Source: Zanthoxylum bungeanum
Lineage: Eukaryota; Streptophyta; Magnoliopsida; Sapindales; Rutaceae
Direction of reading: 5' to 3'
DNA length: 64,000 nt
NCBI GenBank assembly: GCA_019454045.1
Contig: SKCR01010147.1
Span: 558,001-622,000 of the forward strand
In this document: positions 32,747 through 45,410 of the stretch, piece by piece
How the letters are laid out: every line of letters starts with the position of its first letter
How positions within the stretch are numbered: position 1 is the first letter of the stretch
Notes under the pieces: model-generated
Database searches by the model: none
Seen by the model: only the letters and a program-made list of their open reading frames with translations
What the model was told of the DNA's origin: nothing
Position numbers and translations under genes: made by a program

Positions 32747-34339
32747 ATTCTCTTATTATTATTTTTGAGAACAACGAAATATCTCATCATATCCTATTAA
32801 AATCTTATCATACTTGAAATTTTAGAATATTTTTTCCCTTCCTGTCCCATTTTTAAGTCAAGATATTAAAATATATCTCAAATGTGACGAGATGGAAAAA
32901 TTTCAAACTCTATTCAATTATAACACGTTATAAAATAAAAATTATACCACTTATTTTTTCTGATTTACAGAAACAATCATACTCTAAATTATCTTATTTT
33001 TACATTCAGAAATCTAAGTTTCTGATCAAAATACTCTCATCTTTTAAACCATTTGAAAAACCTAATTTCTATTTCGCTTAATTTATATGTGTCAACAATT
33101 AATAGCAAACCAAAGAGATATAAAAAATGAACAATTAATATAATCCCACGTCATTAGTTATATACAAGGAAGTTTGGTAACAATACAAGTTGTGAGCAGC
33201 AATGCATAGTCCCATTTGGTAATTTAAAGCAACAGTTGTTATCAAATGGGTGATGTTATTTTATCTTTAAAATTGAGTTAAATATATATAGAGATTAAAA
33301 TCAAAATAATATTTCATGATACCAGTTCATCCAATATAATGATGTATGAGAAACTCTAACCATGCATATGTTGTATTAGGGATATTGAAAATCTTTATGG
33401 GGATACAGGTAATGGGGGCAGGTACATTAGGGACGGGTAAATAGATAATTTTTATATCTATTGGTTGAACGAATCGAGTATATATATTGATAAATAGAAG
33501 TAAGATATTCGTATGAATAAGGACTCACGAGACCTGATATGTTAAGGCGGATAATAAGATAATTTGATTCAAAATTTAACAAGCAATATATTATAATTGG
33601 TGTTGAATGGGTTATTCCAATAAATACAATTGATTTTATGCTCTCTTGGGAATTTTTATATGATGGCAAAAAGTTATCATATTTCTTTAATTATTAACCA
33701 ACGCATATTTAAAGATCTCTCATCAGAATTTTCTCAAATTTATTGTAAGATACTTTATCTCACTTCTAGGTGGATCTCTCTCAAGTATGACGATTTTAGT
33801 TTATTAGGAGTTGAATTGCTGAATTCTTCAGTTATTTTTTTTTTAGGATTAACAAAAAAAAAAACAAAAAACAAAATCACATGAACATACCCCAGAGAGA
33901 ATATAAGCAATGGAGGACATACCCTCCAAGGTAAACAACTAGAGCCAAACATGCAAATAACAAAACAAACAAAGGAAACTCATAAAATATCATCTGACAA
34001 ATGCCAAGAATGGTGAAGTCATCTATTATCATAAGAAAATTTCACTTTCTTTAATAAATTAGCACGTGTCCGTACAGAAAATACAATATCACTTTGAATC
34101 ACACTATGAGGCCGAAGAGGTTCACTATGCAGACGAGCATTCATCTCTCTGCAAATAAAATAAACTGCAACTGCAAATGGGAGCCGGACAATCAATGACA
34201 TAATGAATCGGTACAATATTGTTCCATCCATGAGACTGTTTACTGTCAATCACAAGAGTGCCAAATAATACTGCATTTGGCTAAGGTAGAAGATCAAACC
34301 CGAGAAGAAAATGAGCACAGAAAAAAAGTGATCTAAGAT
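32747..34339. other. AT-rich spacer
   Basis: No convincing gene. The stretch at 33390-33560 (GGGGATACAGGTAATGGGGG and following) looks like a worn repeat of unknown class. Confidence 0.45.
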
Positions 34340-34454
34340 TATGATGTAATTTTTATTTTACTTTGTAAGTTGTTATAATGTTGTATTTCTCATAATCTCA
34401 CTGTTTGTGAGCCTATGTTATTATTAATAAAATTCCACTTTTCATTAAAAAAAA
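34340..34454 (+). mobile_element. Poly(A)-tailed retrosequence end, LINE-like
   Basis: The segment 'TTAATAAAATTCCACTTTTC' followed by 14 A resembles the 3' end of a plant LINE or a reverse-transcribed transcript. Its 5' extent and parent are unknown. Confidence 0.35.
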
Positions 34455-35567
34455 AAAAAACAAAAACAATTAGAAGTGATGTTGTATTTGCTAGTTGTTA
34501 GATTTGATTCAAATTTTTATTTTGTATTTGTTTTTATTTTATTAATCTCTACAATGTAAGAGTTTCTACTTGGAAATAGTGATGAACATTATTCACATGA
34601 GTTTATATCTACGTCCACCACATAATTTGTACGGGGTGATTTGATCTTTAGATTACGTCTGCTGAGGAAAACATCTTTCGGCTGAGAAGTGAACTTAATT
34701 TTTGGGTAAAATTGAGCCAATTTTATATATGAGTGGCTCACATTATTTATTTATTTTTAACAGACCAAACAAAACACTCGTTACATATAAAAGGAATATT
34801 GAGAAAATATCTTATTAATTGAGAAATGATCTTAGACTATCATCAGAGAAGTGATTTTGATATATAAATACGAGCATAAGCTATAATATCCACGGTGAAA
34901 ATTTTTAGGGGCACATGAGACATATGATTATTCTTTCTCAAATGAATAAATTAAAGGGAAAAAATGTACTTTTTACTCCATTTTGAAACCATCTCTAATC
35001 ACCCCTCATTTCTATTTAAAATTTTACCCATTTCCATTATAATTTCTCTTATATATTCCTTTTGATGATGATGATTGAATAAATTTGTTAAATATTTGGA
35101 TTATACCCAAAGATTATGGCCATTGAAACTCCTATTAAATTTTGCAAATAAGTTATTCATTGTAAGGATCTATTTGGTAATGTGTTAAGATGAAAAATTT
35201 GTATTTTGTTAAAATATAATTTTTAAGTGTTTATATAATAATTAAAAAAATTTACGATTATTAATCGTGATTTCTTTTAAAATATGAATTTTGTAGAAAC
35301 TAAGACCCTGTTCAATATTGTTTTCAATTTAGTTTTCTGTTTTTCGAATTCAAAAAACACAAAATAGACGTTAGATAATGAATTCAGAAAAATCTGCATC
35401 CCTAGAACTCTAGAAGAGGGGAGTTAATTACATATTTTCAATTCTTTAATTTAAGTGAAAATTTTCCAATATAAAGGGTTACATCTGATAATGTACTCCA
35501 ACGCAACGAGTCGACCATCATTTTCCTATTTCCAAAATTAAAATTTAAACTATTATCTTCAAACTAC
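34455..35567. other. Spacer and upstream region of UBA2
   Basis: AT-rich; no gene visible. The last part is probably promoter. Confidence 0.45.
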
Positions 35568-35576
35568 AAACCCTAA
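35568..35576 (+). promoter_or_regulatory. Telo-box (AAACCCTAA) upstream of UBA2
   Basis: AAACCCTAA followed by CCCTAG lies about 75 bp before the UBA2 start codon. Telo-boxes near transcription starts are frequent in plant genes for ribosome and RNA-handling proteins. Confidence 0.55.
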
Positions 35577-35648
35577 CCCTAGCAGTGCCTTTGATCTAAA
35601 CTTTGAAGTTACTCTTTTTCTTATTCTTATTATCGGTATCCGTCATCA

Positions 35649-37016
35649 ATGGCCAAGAAGCGAAAGCAAGATTCCAAAACCAGCGAACCAACCGAACCTC
35701 CACTGAAACAGCTACAACAAGAACCGCCGAAACATGAGGAGCGAATTAAAGATGAGGAATACGAAGAAGTAGACTCAGAAGGAGAGGAGGAAGAGGAAGA
35801 TGAAGAAGACGAGGGAGATGAAGAAGAAGAAGATGCTGAAGAAGAAGAAGCTGATCAAAAGGATGACGTGGAGGAAGATGAGGATGATGAGGAGCCGATA
35901 CAGAGTCTATTAGAACCGTTCAACAAGGATCAGCTCATTAATCTTCTCCGCGAAGCAGCGGAAAAGTATCGGGACGTAGCGAGTCGTATTCGGGAAGTTG
36001 CCGATGAAGAACCGGTGCATCGGAAGATATTCGTTCACGGTCTCGGTTGGGATACCAAGGCAGAGACTTTAATTGACGCGTTCCAGCAGTACGGCGAGAT
36101 CGAGGATTGCAAAGCTGTTGTTGATAAGGTATCGGGAAAATCCAAGGGTTATGGTTTCATTCTGTTTAAGTCGCGTAGTGGGGCCCGCAAGGCTCTTAAG
36201 GAGCCGCAGAAGAAGATTGGTAACCGCATGACTGCCTGCCAGCTGGCTTCCATCGGCCCTGCCGCCACTCCTGCTTTTGCTAGCACCACGCAGCAGCAGC
36301 AGCAGCATCATCAACAATCGGAGTATACGCAAAGGAAGATTTTTGTGAGTAATGTTGGGTCGGATTTGGATCCGCAGAAATTGTATGTGTTTTTCTCCAA
36401 GTATGGAGAGATTGAGGAAGGCCCTTTGGGGATTGATAAGGTCACAGGAAAGCCGAAGGGGTTTTGTTTGTTTGTTTATAAGACAGTTGATGCTGCAAAG
36501 AAGGCATTGGAAGAGCCACACAAGAACTTTGAAGGTCATATGTTGAATTGCCAGAGGGCTATTGATGGACCAAAACAAGTGAAATCTCGTCACCACAATG
36601 CGCAGAACCCACATTTTCAGAGGAATGAGAGTGCGGGTTATGTTGGTGGAGCTGCTCCTGCTGCGGCAGGGCATGGCCACTTGATGGCACCGTCAGGACC
36701 AGCGCTTGCTCCTGCAGCTGCACAGGCTTTGAACCCGGCTCTTGGGCAGGCATTGACTGCGTTATTGGCAACTCAAGGTGCTGGGTTGGGGTTCAACCCG
36801 GCACTTGGGCAGGCATTGTTGGGATCACTGGGATCGGCTGCTGGTGGGGCAGCACCAATGCAAGGGACATATGCAAATCAGACAAATGTTGGCCCCGGTG
36901 TGATGGGAGGGTATGCAAATCAGGGAGGCTATCCAAATCAGCTGATGGCGCAAGGTGGGGCTGGGAGAGGGCAGCATCCTGCCGGCCAATATGGTGCCCC
37001 CTACACGGGTCAGTAG
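35649..37016 (+). CDS. UBA2A: UBP1-associated protein 2 (UBA2), two-RRM nuclear RNA-binding protein
   Basis: Uninterrupted frame of 455 aa. In order: a basic MAKKRK start, an acidic Glu/Asp-rich stretch (36-83), the conserved LLEPFNKDQLINLLREAAEK helix, RRM1 (126-201; RNP2 IFVHGL, RNP1 KGYGFILF), a Gln/His linker, RRM2 (229-305; RNP2 IFVSNV, RNP1 KGFCLFVY), and a Gly/Ala/Gln/Asn-rich low-complexity tail with two FNPALGQAL/LNPALGQAL repeats. This is the layout of Arabidopsis UBA2a/UBA2b, nuclear proteins that bind U-rich 3' UTRs with UBP1 and help stabilise nuclear mRNA; relatives respond to ABA and wounding. The 2a/2b choice is uncertain. Only the coding part lacks introns; 3' UTR splicing is likely (see downstream). 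Confidence 0.9.
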   Translation: MAKKRKQDSKTSEPTEPPLKQLQQEPPKHEERIKDEEYEEVDSEGEEEEEDEEDEGDEEEEDAEEEEADQKDDVEEDEDDEEPIQSLLEPFNKDQLINLLREAAEKYRDVASRIREVADEEPVHRKIFVHGLGWDTKAETLIDAFQQYGEIEDCKAVVDKVSGKSKGYGFILFKSRSGARKALKEPQKKIGNRMTACQLASIGPAATPAFASTTQQQQQHHQQSEYTQRKIFVSNVGSDLDPQKLYVFFSKYGEIEEGPLGIDKVTGKPKGFCLFVYKTVDAAKKALEEPHKNFEGHMLNCQRAIDGPKQVKSRHHNAQNPHFQRNESAGYVGGAAPAAAGHGHLMAPSGPALAPAAAQALNPALGQALTALLATQGAGLGFNPALGQALLGSLGSAAGGAAPMQGTYANQTNVGPGVMGGYANQGGYPNQLMAQGGAGRGQHPAGQYGAPYTGQ

Positions 37017-37046
37017 GTGTCTCAGGTATTAAGTAAATGCTGGATT

Positions 37047-37118
37047 TTCTGTTATATTGATTGAATTTTAGACTAATTGCGATTCTGTTATATTGATTGA
37101 ATTTTGGACTAACTGCGT
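37047..37118 (+). repeat. 36-bp direct duplication after UBA2
   Basis: TTCTGTTATATTGATTGAAT recurs at 37047 and 37083, followed by TTTAGACTAATTGCG and TTTGGACTAACTGCG. Two copies, three differences. Confidence 0.85.
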
Positions 37119-37972
37119 TTCACTCATATAAGTGTCTACATTTAAGGTGGGTTTGAAAGTAACAATTCACCTCACTAGTTCCATGGGTTGGCTCAAATGG
37201 TTCCCGGCCAAATCATCTGGACATCGAGGTCATCATTCTTGATTACTAAGGTTGTACAGTTGTGAGGTTTGGCGATAGTCCCTTGGTTTTGAACAAGGGG
37301 ACAATCTAGTATCTGTTTGAAATTCTTGTGTTGTAGAACTTTTCACAAGTTGTCCAAAGTTAAGTGATGATAACATGTTTGAATTTTGAAGTAATATAAG
37401 CATGGTTAATCTCCATTTTTCTAATGATCATTTTGTTTAAACCTAAACATTTGTCATGTATGTTCCCTAATATAAAGTACAAGTGTTCTGAAATTTGACA
37501 ATTATTAATTATATCTTACAAACAAACTCAAAGAAATGTGAGTATTTGAGATGACAAACTGGCTTAATGTTATGTATGTTTTGGAGTCACTAAACGATGT
37601 CGCTTAGGTCAAGAGTGGGTTTCTTCCATTTTTTTTTTGTTTGCATGAGTTTATGCGGTTCTGTCCATCATAGTTCATGTATTGGGTGCCATGAGAAGCA
37701 GTTTTGTTTTGGGTGTATTGTGGTCATGTGGTGTCAGGTGTGTGAAAAAAATTAACTGAAAGATTTGGGGTGCATTATTGCATTGTATGCATTTCACACT
37801 ATTCTAAAGGACCTTTGTCTTGGCAGCAGGGGTGAAGCCAGACATTTGCAGATGGGGCCAGAAGGTAAAACACAAAACATAGAAAGGTTCAAAGAATAGA
37901 AAAACAATGTAAAGTTAACAATTATACATAAATATCTTATCTATAAACAAATGGGCTCTCCAGGCCCTAATC

Positions 37973-38070
37973 TAGTTTCTCCATTTTGTGGTGGAAAACT
38001 ATTATTTTGCTTATTAATTTATAGTTTCTCCATTTTGTGGTGGAAAACTATTATTTTGCTTATTAATTTG
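37973..38070 (+). repeat. 49-bp perfect tandem duplication
   Basis: Two head-to-tail copies beginning TAGTTTCTCCATTTTGTGG start at 37973 and 38022. They are virtually identical, so the duplication is young; it lies inside the proposed UBA2 3' UTR intron. Confidence 0.9.
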
Positions 38071-39000
38071 TCTGAAGTAATCACTGCACCTTGATCCTGT
38101 ACATATCACTTTAGACTGATTTTACATTGAAGAATAAGTAATCAGAAGTTCTAAAAGAAGCTTTAGTTGAGTCATGTCCTGTATTTGGAAAATACGGTTG
38201 AAGCTTATGTATCTCTTGTATGCGTGTGCAAAGAAAATGCATTTCATAACAATCTCCTATACTATCTGTAGTTAGATTTACTCTTTCGACAGTATTGTGA
38301 ATTACTGAATTTAATTAATTTTGATTCAACTCCGATGTTGCTATCTCTTCTCACCCACTCTGCTTTTTAATGCTAACATTTTACTTTTAATTATGCTATT
38401 TCTTTCTGTATGGTAAAATTGAATTATAACTAATTAACTATAACTTGCATTTGGACTGTGCTTTCAACAACTGGTTCAAAATGTTTTCTGCTTGAAGGCT
38501 TTCTTGTTTTTAATTGCTTTAGCACCCACAATGTTATAGAGGATAGCTTCAGTCCTTTTCTTTTTTCTTTTTTAATCAGTTTTAATTGTCTTATGCCATT
38601 TAATATGTTTGTGATGAAATATATCACGATCATAATTGGTTGATAATGTTGAAACTTCTTCATTTTAGCTCTCTCTCAATTTGAGTTCATCAATTTTAAT
38701 TGTTGCATTAAACCCGTTTATAAGGATTCTGGTTCTGATTTTTTATTTTTGTTTTTTAAATTGTCTCTTTATGTTTCTGATTCACTGTGCAGATTCGACA
38801 TAGGTCCGTCAGTGTTTTAGTACTGGCCTGGTGATTCTTCTGACGTTTAAGGAGCTGATGCAAATGAAGTCTTTATGTTTATGATGAATGTTACTATTTG
38901 GCCACTACAAAGACCAGAAATCTTAAAACTGCCAATTGGAGTTTATGTTTTCTCTATTTATTTTTCTCTCTGTTTTTCAAAATGTTGTAGATTTTGAGAT

Positions 39001-40934
39001 TCTTATCTGGTTTCAAATCTTTGCAAACATCTTTAAGTGATTTCAAGTATAAATCTATGTACTATGTGGAGCTTGTGAGGTTGAACAAAAAAATCCCTTT
39101 TGAAATTTCAGTCAAGTTGGATTGAGTAGTTCCTGCACTTGATCCTTAAGATTTTTATTTTTGACATTCTCTTTATTCAGCGGGTTTACTAAAGCTCTAT
39201 ATTTTATTTAGTTTCGAATTGTTTGCCATGAAATGGTTTATCTTCGTTTTCCTTTTTAATTGTATCCTGCTTTTGCAAAACATGCTTCGAGACATTCCCT
39301 TTGTCGATTTATTGTTCGATGCTTTATCTGGACAGGGATTTTGATCATATTGTGCTTGGTTTACTTGCTTGTTCTTAAGATTGCTTATGCCTATTTTGAT
39401 GCAGCTAATATTTGATGCAGGCTTGCTTGTTATAGTACCTTACCAGCAATAATTGCTTTTGCAACGGGATTTATTTGTTATGGGAGAAAAACTTTTAATA
39501 TATTTTCATTTTTACTTTCATGGAGCAATTTCTAGTTTGGGCAAATCCATTGAAAATTCATCAAAATAGTTAATATTGATCGGGAATCAGCTTTGACAGT
39601 TTTTCTCCTGGAACTAAATTATGATTTTTCATGCATGACTTAACAGTACTTTCAAAGGAGTGTTTAAATTACTGGATTTGACTCTTCGAGGGATTTTGAC
39701 TCTAAAATATTTTACTTCGAATAAAGTTCCTATAGGTATGATACTTGTCATATCTTAAGGAGCTTAAATTAGTATTATTACGCAATTCTTTCTTAAGTAG
39801 GCATGAGTTTTTGAAGTCCGCGGTTTTGGTCTCACGGAATTTGAAAGTGGGAGCATGTTATAGGGAGCAAGAGAGTTCAAAATTTGTTTTAGATTTTTTT
39901 CCACAACCCAATTTCATGCTACTAACAACCAAAGGGGACTGCCTGAGATGTTGTTTGCTGCTGGGGACACGGTGAACTCTGTTACTTCAGTACATCGGAA
40001 GGTAAGAAATTGAACATCGATCTTATGAAAAATGCACTTGGGTAGCTTTAACAGCTTTGAAGGTTCCAAATGATGAACTAGGAGTCTGTGCATTTGTTAC
40101 TTTGCAAGTAGTTCTCATTTTGATAATATTGGAGCTCATGTGATGGGTAGTGGTTTAGTGGTCTCAAAGCTTTTAAGTTCAATGGGGTAATGGAAGCCCA
40201 TCAATTGTTTGCATATTTATTCAGTTGATACAGAAGTATATACATCAGTAATACTATTAATTTGTGTTTTGTAAAAAGATTAAAAAAGAAAATGCTAAGA
40301 GTAGTAGAAAGGTTTTAGGAGGTTTTCAAATTGAATGCCTTTTTTTTCCTTCTTTTTTAAACATCATTGCTTGCCTTGAAATGCATGTGACAAACCTGAG
40401 ACCAAAATTTGTGAATTTTTTTAATGCACAAATTTGAAGTTGGTGAGATGCTTTCTGCATAAATAATAGACGAATGTATGAGTGCACTCACTCTTACTCG
40501 CACTAGTCATTGAACATCTATATGTGTTCGTTGACGTTATTGGAAATTTGCTTATAGTTTCATTACTTATTTGGCGATGTATGCGGAAACATGTGCTGCA
40601 TATAGGGAACGGTTGGTGACACAAGTTTCTTTTTCTTTCCCGTTTCCTTTTGTTCTGATTTTGTCTTGGCTATGTATTTGGTTTGAGATATCATCTTGCT
40701 TGTTGAGGTTCCATTTGAGTATTTTGATTCTTGGTGGATTTTTTCCCTTGAATCTACATTGATGGAGAAGATTGCATTCTGCACCTAGAAATGAAATTGG
40801 GCGATAGGCTATGTAAGTGGAGATCTACTTGGTACTTCATGGAGCAAGTTATTTCTTATTATCTTCACCATTTGTAGACGGAACCGGAAATGAAGGATAA
40901 AAGAAAGTTTACATTTTTCAAAGGCGATATTTAT
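39001..40934. other. Spacer
   Basis: Moderately AT-rich. The short open frames show no family resemblance or splice-linked continuation, so no gene is called. Alternative UBA2 3' exons could lie here. Confidence 0.4.
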
Positions 40935-41036
40935 AATACAAGGCTCCCCGCTATAAGTAGGGTCTGGCGAAAGTCATCATGTTAGCAACCTTACCCCTTT
41001 TTTTAGGGAGTGGTTGTTTTCAAGGTTCACATTCAT
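40935..41036 (-). mobile_element. Au-type SINE remnant
   Basis: Read on the minus strand, it has 'GAACCTTGAAAACAACC', 'GGGGTAAGGTTGCTAACATG' and 'CAGACCCTACTTATAGCGGG', the order of segments in the widespread plant Au SINE as I remember it. The B-box region is worn and the 5' head is missing. Confidence 0.6.
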
Positions 41037-42230
41037 GATCAAGCGGATAGTAAGTTAACATTTTGATCATTTAGCGGGCACACAACCCATAGAAAGGATT
41101 TGTTTTTTTTGCTTAATATATTCATTGACATCCCTGCATCTGAAGTTTTTGGAAATACTACATTGATTTGGAGTATGTAAATAGTTGAGAATTATTTATT
41201 GATATAGGTATAGGCATGTATATTTTGCTTGTAAATGATTTCAAGGGTGATCGAAACAAAAGCCATAATATATATTGTTATTAACTTGTAAATGATGTGT
41301 TTAATAAAAATGTTGATTAAAAGGTAAACCAAAAGAAGCAAATGGACTATTGGAGTTTTGATTATTTAAGTGAGAATAATCAATTTCATGGCATCAAGTT
41401 TTTCATAAATTTTCAGAATAATTTTTAAAAATCAAATAAAAGTAGAGTTGGTCATTCAATAAGATTTGATGAATATTTTGAATCAGTGGGTATTGTAGTT
41501 GATCCCTACTTGCCTAAGCTGCTTCTTCAAATAAAAATATTTTGCTGAGTAGTTTGAAGAACCATCTTATGTCCGAATTAGGATTGAGTTGAATTTGTGT
41601 TGAATATTTGATTAACAGTTAAGAAATAAGTGCAATTCATATGATGAATCTATGTAAAATCTATATTAGATAAATCTTAATAGAAAATCAATTCCGTCTT
41701 TAATCTCTGTGCCGAAATTAAAAGGATTTTTAAAACCAATTAGCAACCTTGTTTACGCTTTGAAGCAACGGGAGGTCTACTTTCCCATCAAACTAAATTT
41801 CTTCAATCATTTTTCTTTATTTCTCTCACTCCAATATTGTTAATTGGATTAAATATAAAGATTTATTGTACTTTTTGAAATCAAATTCAATTTATATATA
41901 TACATTGATTTTAGTTCACATTTAATCTTTGGTTGAAAATACTCGAAATATGGGGAAAAGACAAATTAATGTATAACGTGGATACATATACGTATATTGC
42001 AAATTAAATAGCCTTGCCTTCCAAGTAATTTTTATGTTTAAGGTCAAGAACAGAGATCGAAAGACTAATTTACCCCTCTATTGTTTTATGTTCAACGGTA
42101 AATCGGTAATCTTAACCGACTGGTATGAAGTGACAATTGTCAAAAGGTTGGGGTGTCAGTTGATATTTTTATATGGGGGCTGATCTGATATTAACCCACA
42201 AAAACCTCGCCCCTTGGTTTCTCGACTTTT
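41037..42230. other. Spacer upstream of UTP11
   Basis: No gene visible; the last 200 bp are probably promoter and 5' UTR of UTP11. Confidence 0.45.
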
Positions 42231-42310
42231 AAACCCAAAAAACAAACACAGAGCCGAATCAAGCTTCGATTCCTCAAGCCGAAATCCCGCTGAAACCGTC
42301 GCCACCGATA

Positions 42311-42318
42311 GTGAGTTT

Positions 42319-42349
<31 letters not shown>

Positions 42350-42584
42350 TTATTATTATTATTATTATTATTAGCGAAATTCATCACTAAAGGATTGGGA
42401 ATTTTTTTTTTTTTTTTTTAAATCTTAAAGATCCTTATGTCTAGACTTTAGATTGTTTGGTCTTTTAATTGTTTAAAGTACTGTGATTGTATCTTTCTGA
42501 TTGATTTATTATAATGAAATAAATTTTTGCTGGTCTTATTTACACTGTGCTTATACTTTTGTTATGCTGGTTTAAATTTTGCAG
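42311..42584 (+). other. Proposed 5' UTR intron of UTP11 with TTC/TTA microsatellite
   Basis: Donor GATA|GTGAGTTTC at 42311 and acceptor TTTTGCAG ending at 42584 flank a 274-bp AT/T-rich stretch. A pure run of about 10 TTC units followed by about 8 TTA units (42317-42373) starts six bases into it. Confidence 0.6.
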
Positions 42585-42662
42585 CGACTAAGCTACTGAA
42601 ATTTTGTAGGTTCTTTAGCGGAACGTCGTTTTGTCAATTAAATTTGACAGCGTCATCTCAAA

Positions 42663-44848
42663 ATGTCGTCTCTTAGGAACGCTATTCCTAGAAAGGCTCA
42701 TAAGGAGCGAGCTCAACCGTAAGTGAGACCATTATTTTGTTACTTTCCTTTCCTTTGGGAAGTTACTTGAAACTGAAATATCTTTGATCCATGTTAGGCA
42801 ATCGAGGAAGAAATTTGGGCTTCTTGAAAAGCATAAGGACTATGTTGTTCGTGCAAAAGCTTATCACAAGAAAGAGGAGACTTTACGGGTGATGTTTCTG
42901 CAGCTGCAATTATTGTTTTAATTCCTGCATTCTCATTCTATGCTTACGCATAGCTATGTTTTGTTCCGTGTGTTTGCTTTACAGAGACTCAAAGAGAAGG
43001 CGGCATTTAGGAACCCGGATGAATTTTACTTCAAAATGATCAAAACGAAAACTGTTGATGGAGTGCATAGACTAGAGTAAGTTTACCTTCACATTACTTT
43101 GCTTAATAGTACTTTTTTCTTCTCATTTGCAAATCATGATTGACTGCTCAGCCATATTCTTTTAGGAGTGAGGCAAACAAGTACACTCAAGAAGAACTCA
43201 TGCTGATGAAGACCCAAGATATAGGATATGTCATTCAGAAACTGCAAAGCGAAAAAAATGTAAATGGTCGATTTTGTATTGTGTCTATCGGGTATATATG
43301 GATTGCCTTTTCTATTACATCATTTACATGGACTGATGTAGTTATTTAAGAATTCTATTTTTGGTGCAGAAAATTGAAAAGCTAACTACCATGTTGCACT
43401 CTCTTGATAAAAATCCGTCAAGCAGACATGTTTACTATGCTGAAGACAGGTCTGTTATTGAACTTTCCTTTTTATCTTAAGGCAATAATATTTTGGACTT
43501 GTGTTGGCAATCTTATATATGAAGATCTGTAGATTCTTGAATCAAAGAGAGTGCTTGAATGATTGTTACTTTCTAACTTCTGAATTATTATTATTATTCT
43601 GTGGTGACACCCCCCTCTTTTTGTTTTTAATTTAAATATTGAGTTGGAGTACCTTGTCATGTGATGCAATGCTAAATTATAATGTTATTAGTACTGTAAT
43701 TTAATTTTTCAATGCCTTCAATTTATTTACTGAGTGTTGAATAAAATTTCAAGAAGCTACATTAGCGTGTATAATTAGGCTCTTTTATGTTATGTATAAG
43801 TATAATTTACAATGCATTAATATCTTCTCAATCTGGAGTAGCTTCCAATTCTTCCAGTGCTTTGTCCTCTCTTTATTATATGTATATTCCTTTTTCTTTT
43901 TCCCTTTTCAGCCTGAATTTGCTAGAATATGCTTTCAGAACCTTCCGCAATTTCTGACTTGAAATTGTGATGGAAATTTGGATTGCTTTCACCCTTTTCT
44001 TATGATATTTCGTGCAGGGAAGAGGCAAGAGAAATGAAGTCTCAATCTGGGCGAAAAGATATAGTGCCTGCTTTTGAGGACATTCCTGATCACATTAAGA
44101 GGTATGTGTTGTATGTTTAATTTAATGCATTGTATCGGACATAAGTACTTTCCACAACCTGAATTTCTTGTCTGATGTTGTTCAACCTGAGTTACTTTCA
44201 ATTAAATGAAAAGTTCTTACTTTTTAAGTTTAAACCACCATTGCGGCCTTGCATTAGGAGTGAGAGAAAAGGAAAAAAAATGGACCTGCCATTTTTTGTT
44301 GAGGTTCTTTTGGATAATTATACATACAGATCCACAAATTACAGATTTATGTTATATGCATCCTGATGGCATTAAGGTCCCAAGAAGTAAACCATCAGAT
44401 GCGATCTCTCATCAAGTTTTTATCTGAGGAACCATTTTGCTCTGGGCTTCTTGTGATTTTCCTGAATCTAGATTCAGCTTTTAATTTCATTTCCCCATTT
44501 CTAAGTCAACTCTATGAAGTAATAATATGTATTGTTGTATATTTTCCATTTGCAGGAAGACTGCTGCTTCCTACAGAGAACTAGAAGGGAGGAAAATGAG
44601 GGCGCAGGAGTTGGAAAAATTGTATATGGATATGTCATTACAGAAGGAATTACAGGTATAAAACAATCTTTTACTCCTTTTCTCAGTTCCCAATCTGGTT
44701 AATTTGTTAGATAGAGACGTAGATGCGAACAACATATACTTGTTTTAATGATTAGAAAAAGGGTCAGAAACGCAAACTCCGTGAAGAAGAGATTGTCTGC
44801 CCAACCTCCAAGCCAGTATACAAGTGGCGATCAGAGCGAAAGCGGTAA
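42663..44848 (+). CDS. UTP11: UTP11, U3 snoRNP/small-subunit processome protein
   Basis: Coding exons 42663-42718, 42798-42888, 42985-43076, 43166-43259, 43370-43449, 44018-44101, 44556-44655 and 44756-44848 join in frame into 229 aa, about the usual UTP11 length. The family signatures are clear: start MSSLRNAIPRKAHKERAQP, then RKKFGLLEKHKDYVVRAKAYH, AAFRNPDEFYFKMIKTKTVDGV and QDIGYVIQKLQSE. The end is highly basic (KGQKRKLREEEI, YKWRSERKR). UTP11 is a nucleolar component of the processome that cleaves and folds pre-18S rRNA with U3 snoRNA; loss in Arabidopsis affects the embryo sac. It is Lys/Arg/Glu-rich with helical, coiled-coil-prone segments and no enzymatic motif, as expected. Confidence 0.95.
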
Positions 44849-45410
44849 AGAAGTGTACGTTTTGAAGAATTGTTCAAGGAATTTTGTCAAGTAGACAGAT
44901 AGTTGCTTGTAGGAGCAGAATTAGGATTTGAGCAGTTTGCATGAAAAATTCAAGCTGATGGGAGTGGAATAGAATATTGATTGATGTTTTTGCCTGTAAC
45001 TTTTTGTCACATGTTTGATATCATGAATTATTTAAGCTGATAGGAGTGGAATGGATTATTGAGTGATGTTTTTGGCTGTAACTTTTTGTCGTGTGTTTTG
45101 ATTTCAATGTGTTTTGTCTTCAAATTTCTCGCTCCAATGATGCAGCACTGATAAGAATGGAAACGGGTTGAATATGATACGAGATATCAATATTCATATC
45201 CGACCCGTACAATTAACGGACACAAAAATTTCACCCGTATTCGACTCTAATATACTAGGTTCTTATGCGGGCCCGCGTTCATACATGAATGGTTCCTCTA
45301 TTAGAACGGGGATGTCAATGCCCATACCCAGTTCGTCCAACTAATAAGTATAGAAAATAGTCCATTTACCTGCCTTCATCCCTATATATAATATCATTCT
45401 TTTATCCAAC
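44849..45410. other. 3' region of UTP11 and worn repeat
   Basis: The 3' UTR shows a duplicated 'AAGCTGATGGGAGTGGAATAG'-type segment (44951 and 45038). From 45150 to 45400 the sequence with CATATCCGACCCGTA and GGGGATGTCAATGCCCATAC looks like a decayed transposon end of unknown class. Confidence 0.45.

Larger units (their letters stand above)
37017..39000 (+). other. Probable spliced 3' UTR of UBA2
   Basis: A donor-like CAG|GTATTAAG at 37026 and an acceptor TTCACTGTGCAG ending at 38792 would define a 1.77-kb intron after the stop codon. The following segment to about 39000 is less AT-rich and could be a terminal UTR exon. Arabidopsis UBA2 genes are known to have introns in the 3' UTR. Transcript evidence is lacking here. 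Confidence 0.45.

Noticed and set aside
39745..40784. Several 60-80 codon open frames between UBA2 and UTP11
   Set aside because: No family resemblance, no consistent splice connection and AT-rich composition.
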